Below, one piece after another: positions 63,943-64,000 of a DNA stretch of 64,000 nt. A model generated the notes under the pieces. It ran no database searches. It was not told the DNA's origin and was given only the letters and a program-made list of their open reading frames with translations. Origin of the DNA: Croceicoccus sp. YJ47 (GTDB lineage: Bacteria; Pseudomonadota; Alphaproteobacteria; Sphingomonadales; Sphingomonadaceae). Each line of letters opens with the position of its first letter. Within the stretch, counting starts at the first letter, position 1. Where the stretch lies: NCBI RefSeq assembly GCF_016745095.1, contig NZ_CP067087.1, positions 372,001-436,000 on the forward strand, in the 5' to 3' direction. A program made the translations under genes and the position numbers.

Positions 63943-64000
63943 CGTGGCCAGCCTGCTTCGCCGGGCGTGGGGCGATCCTCCTCTTCGGATATATGCGGCG

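Overview
The window is high-GC chromosomal DNA from an alphaproteobacterium. It most resembles Sphingomonadales, probably an Erythrobacteraceae-like member. The inference rests on gene content and order: an SMC with a short hinge beside DsbA-like genes, a DUF721 gene and mutY; a cta operon running into thrC, folB and moaA; a plant-type glutamate-cysteine ligase; and a pdeM gene. No phage, insertion sequence, CRISPR array, plasmid or resistance gene was seen. Coding is dense, many neighbours overlap at ATGA-type junctions, and no stretch over about 300 bases lacks a gene.

Layout. 1-1.7 kb: 3' end of mgtE, a DUF1489 gene and a frameshifted small gene. 1.7-3.6 kb (minus): nudC and mutY. 3.7-11.3 kb (plus): DUF721, two DsbA-like thioredoxins, smc and two PH-domain membrane proteins. 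11.3-18.9 kb: ubiA, rsmE, gshA, bamB with its TPR partner, a glycosyltransferase and an alpha/beta hydrolase. 19-27.7 kb: selO, astD and rarD (both with an in-frame TAA), a glycine-zipper protein, dihydroorotase, a YgfZ-like protein, and a divergent TetR/metal-hydrolase pair. 27.3-28.6 kb: a short GNAT protein, rpmA and rplU. 29.4-41.3 kb (minus): a membrane protein, then a long respiratory and biosynthetic array, in transcription order ctaC, ctaD, ctaB, a small membrane protein, ctaG, ctaE, DUF983, surf1, thrC, a methyltransferase, folB, a small Rossmann-like protein, moaA, moaD, moaE. 41.5-47.1 kb (plus): pyrE, pdxJ, acpS, lepB, an AI-2E family permease, DUF3089 and ruvX. 47.1-51.2 kb (minus): a small acidic lipoprotein, a siroheme-synthase-type gene, lysA, a small lipoprotein and argH, with tlpA divergent. 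51.9-55.3 kb: tRNA-Val(UAC), a queuosine-precursor-type transporter, then a BLUF photoreceptor translationally coupled to an MHYT-GGDEF-EAL protein. 55.5-64 kb: an MscS-type channel, a metalloprotease, a peptidyl-prolyl isomerase, rsh, a pseudouridine synthase, hemF, pdeM and infC.

How the genes work together. Most are housekeeping genes: envelope assembly and disulfide chemistry, aerobic respiration with an aa3-type oxidase, cofactor synthesis (heme, siroheme, molybdopterin, folate, B6, glutathione, ubiquinone), amino-acid synthesis, translation and the stringent response. The most distinctive accessory unit is the BLUF plus MHYT-GGDEF-EAL pair, which looks like a two-protein, blue-light-sensing cyclic-di-GMP module.

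Seven genes are interrupted as sequenced. The frameshifts are in the 1.4-kb small gene, moaD, surf1, ctaD and tlpA; the in-frame TAA codons are in astD and rarD. Loss of ctaD inside an otherwise complete oxidase operon makes sequence error a serious possibility, so these genes should be checked against reads before being called dead. An AT-rich regulatory island at about 22.5 kb, a likely ATA start for infC, and opposite-strand start codons sharing CATG at argH/tlpA are the other points of note.
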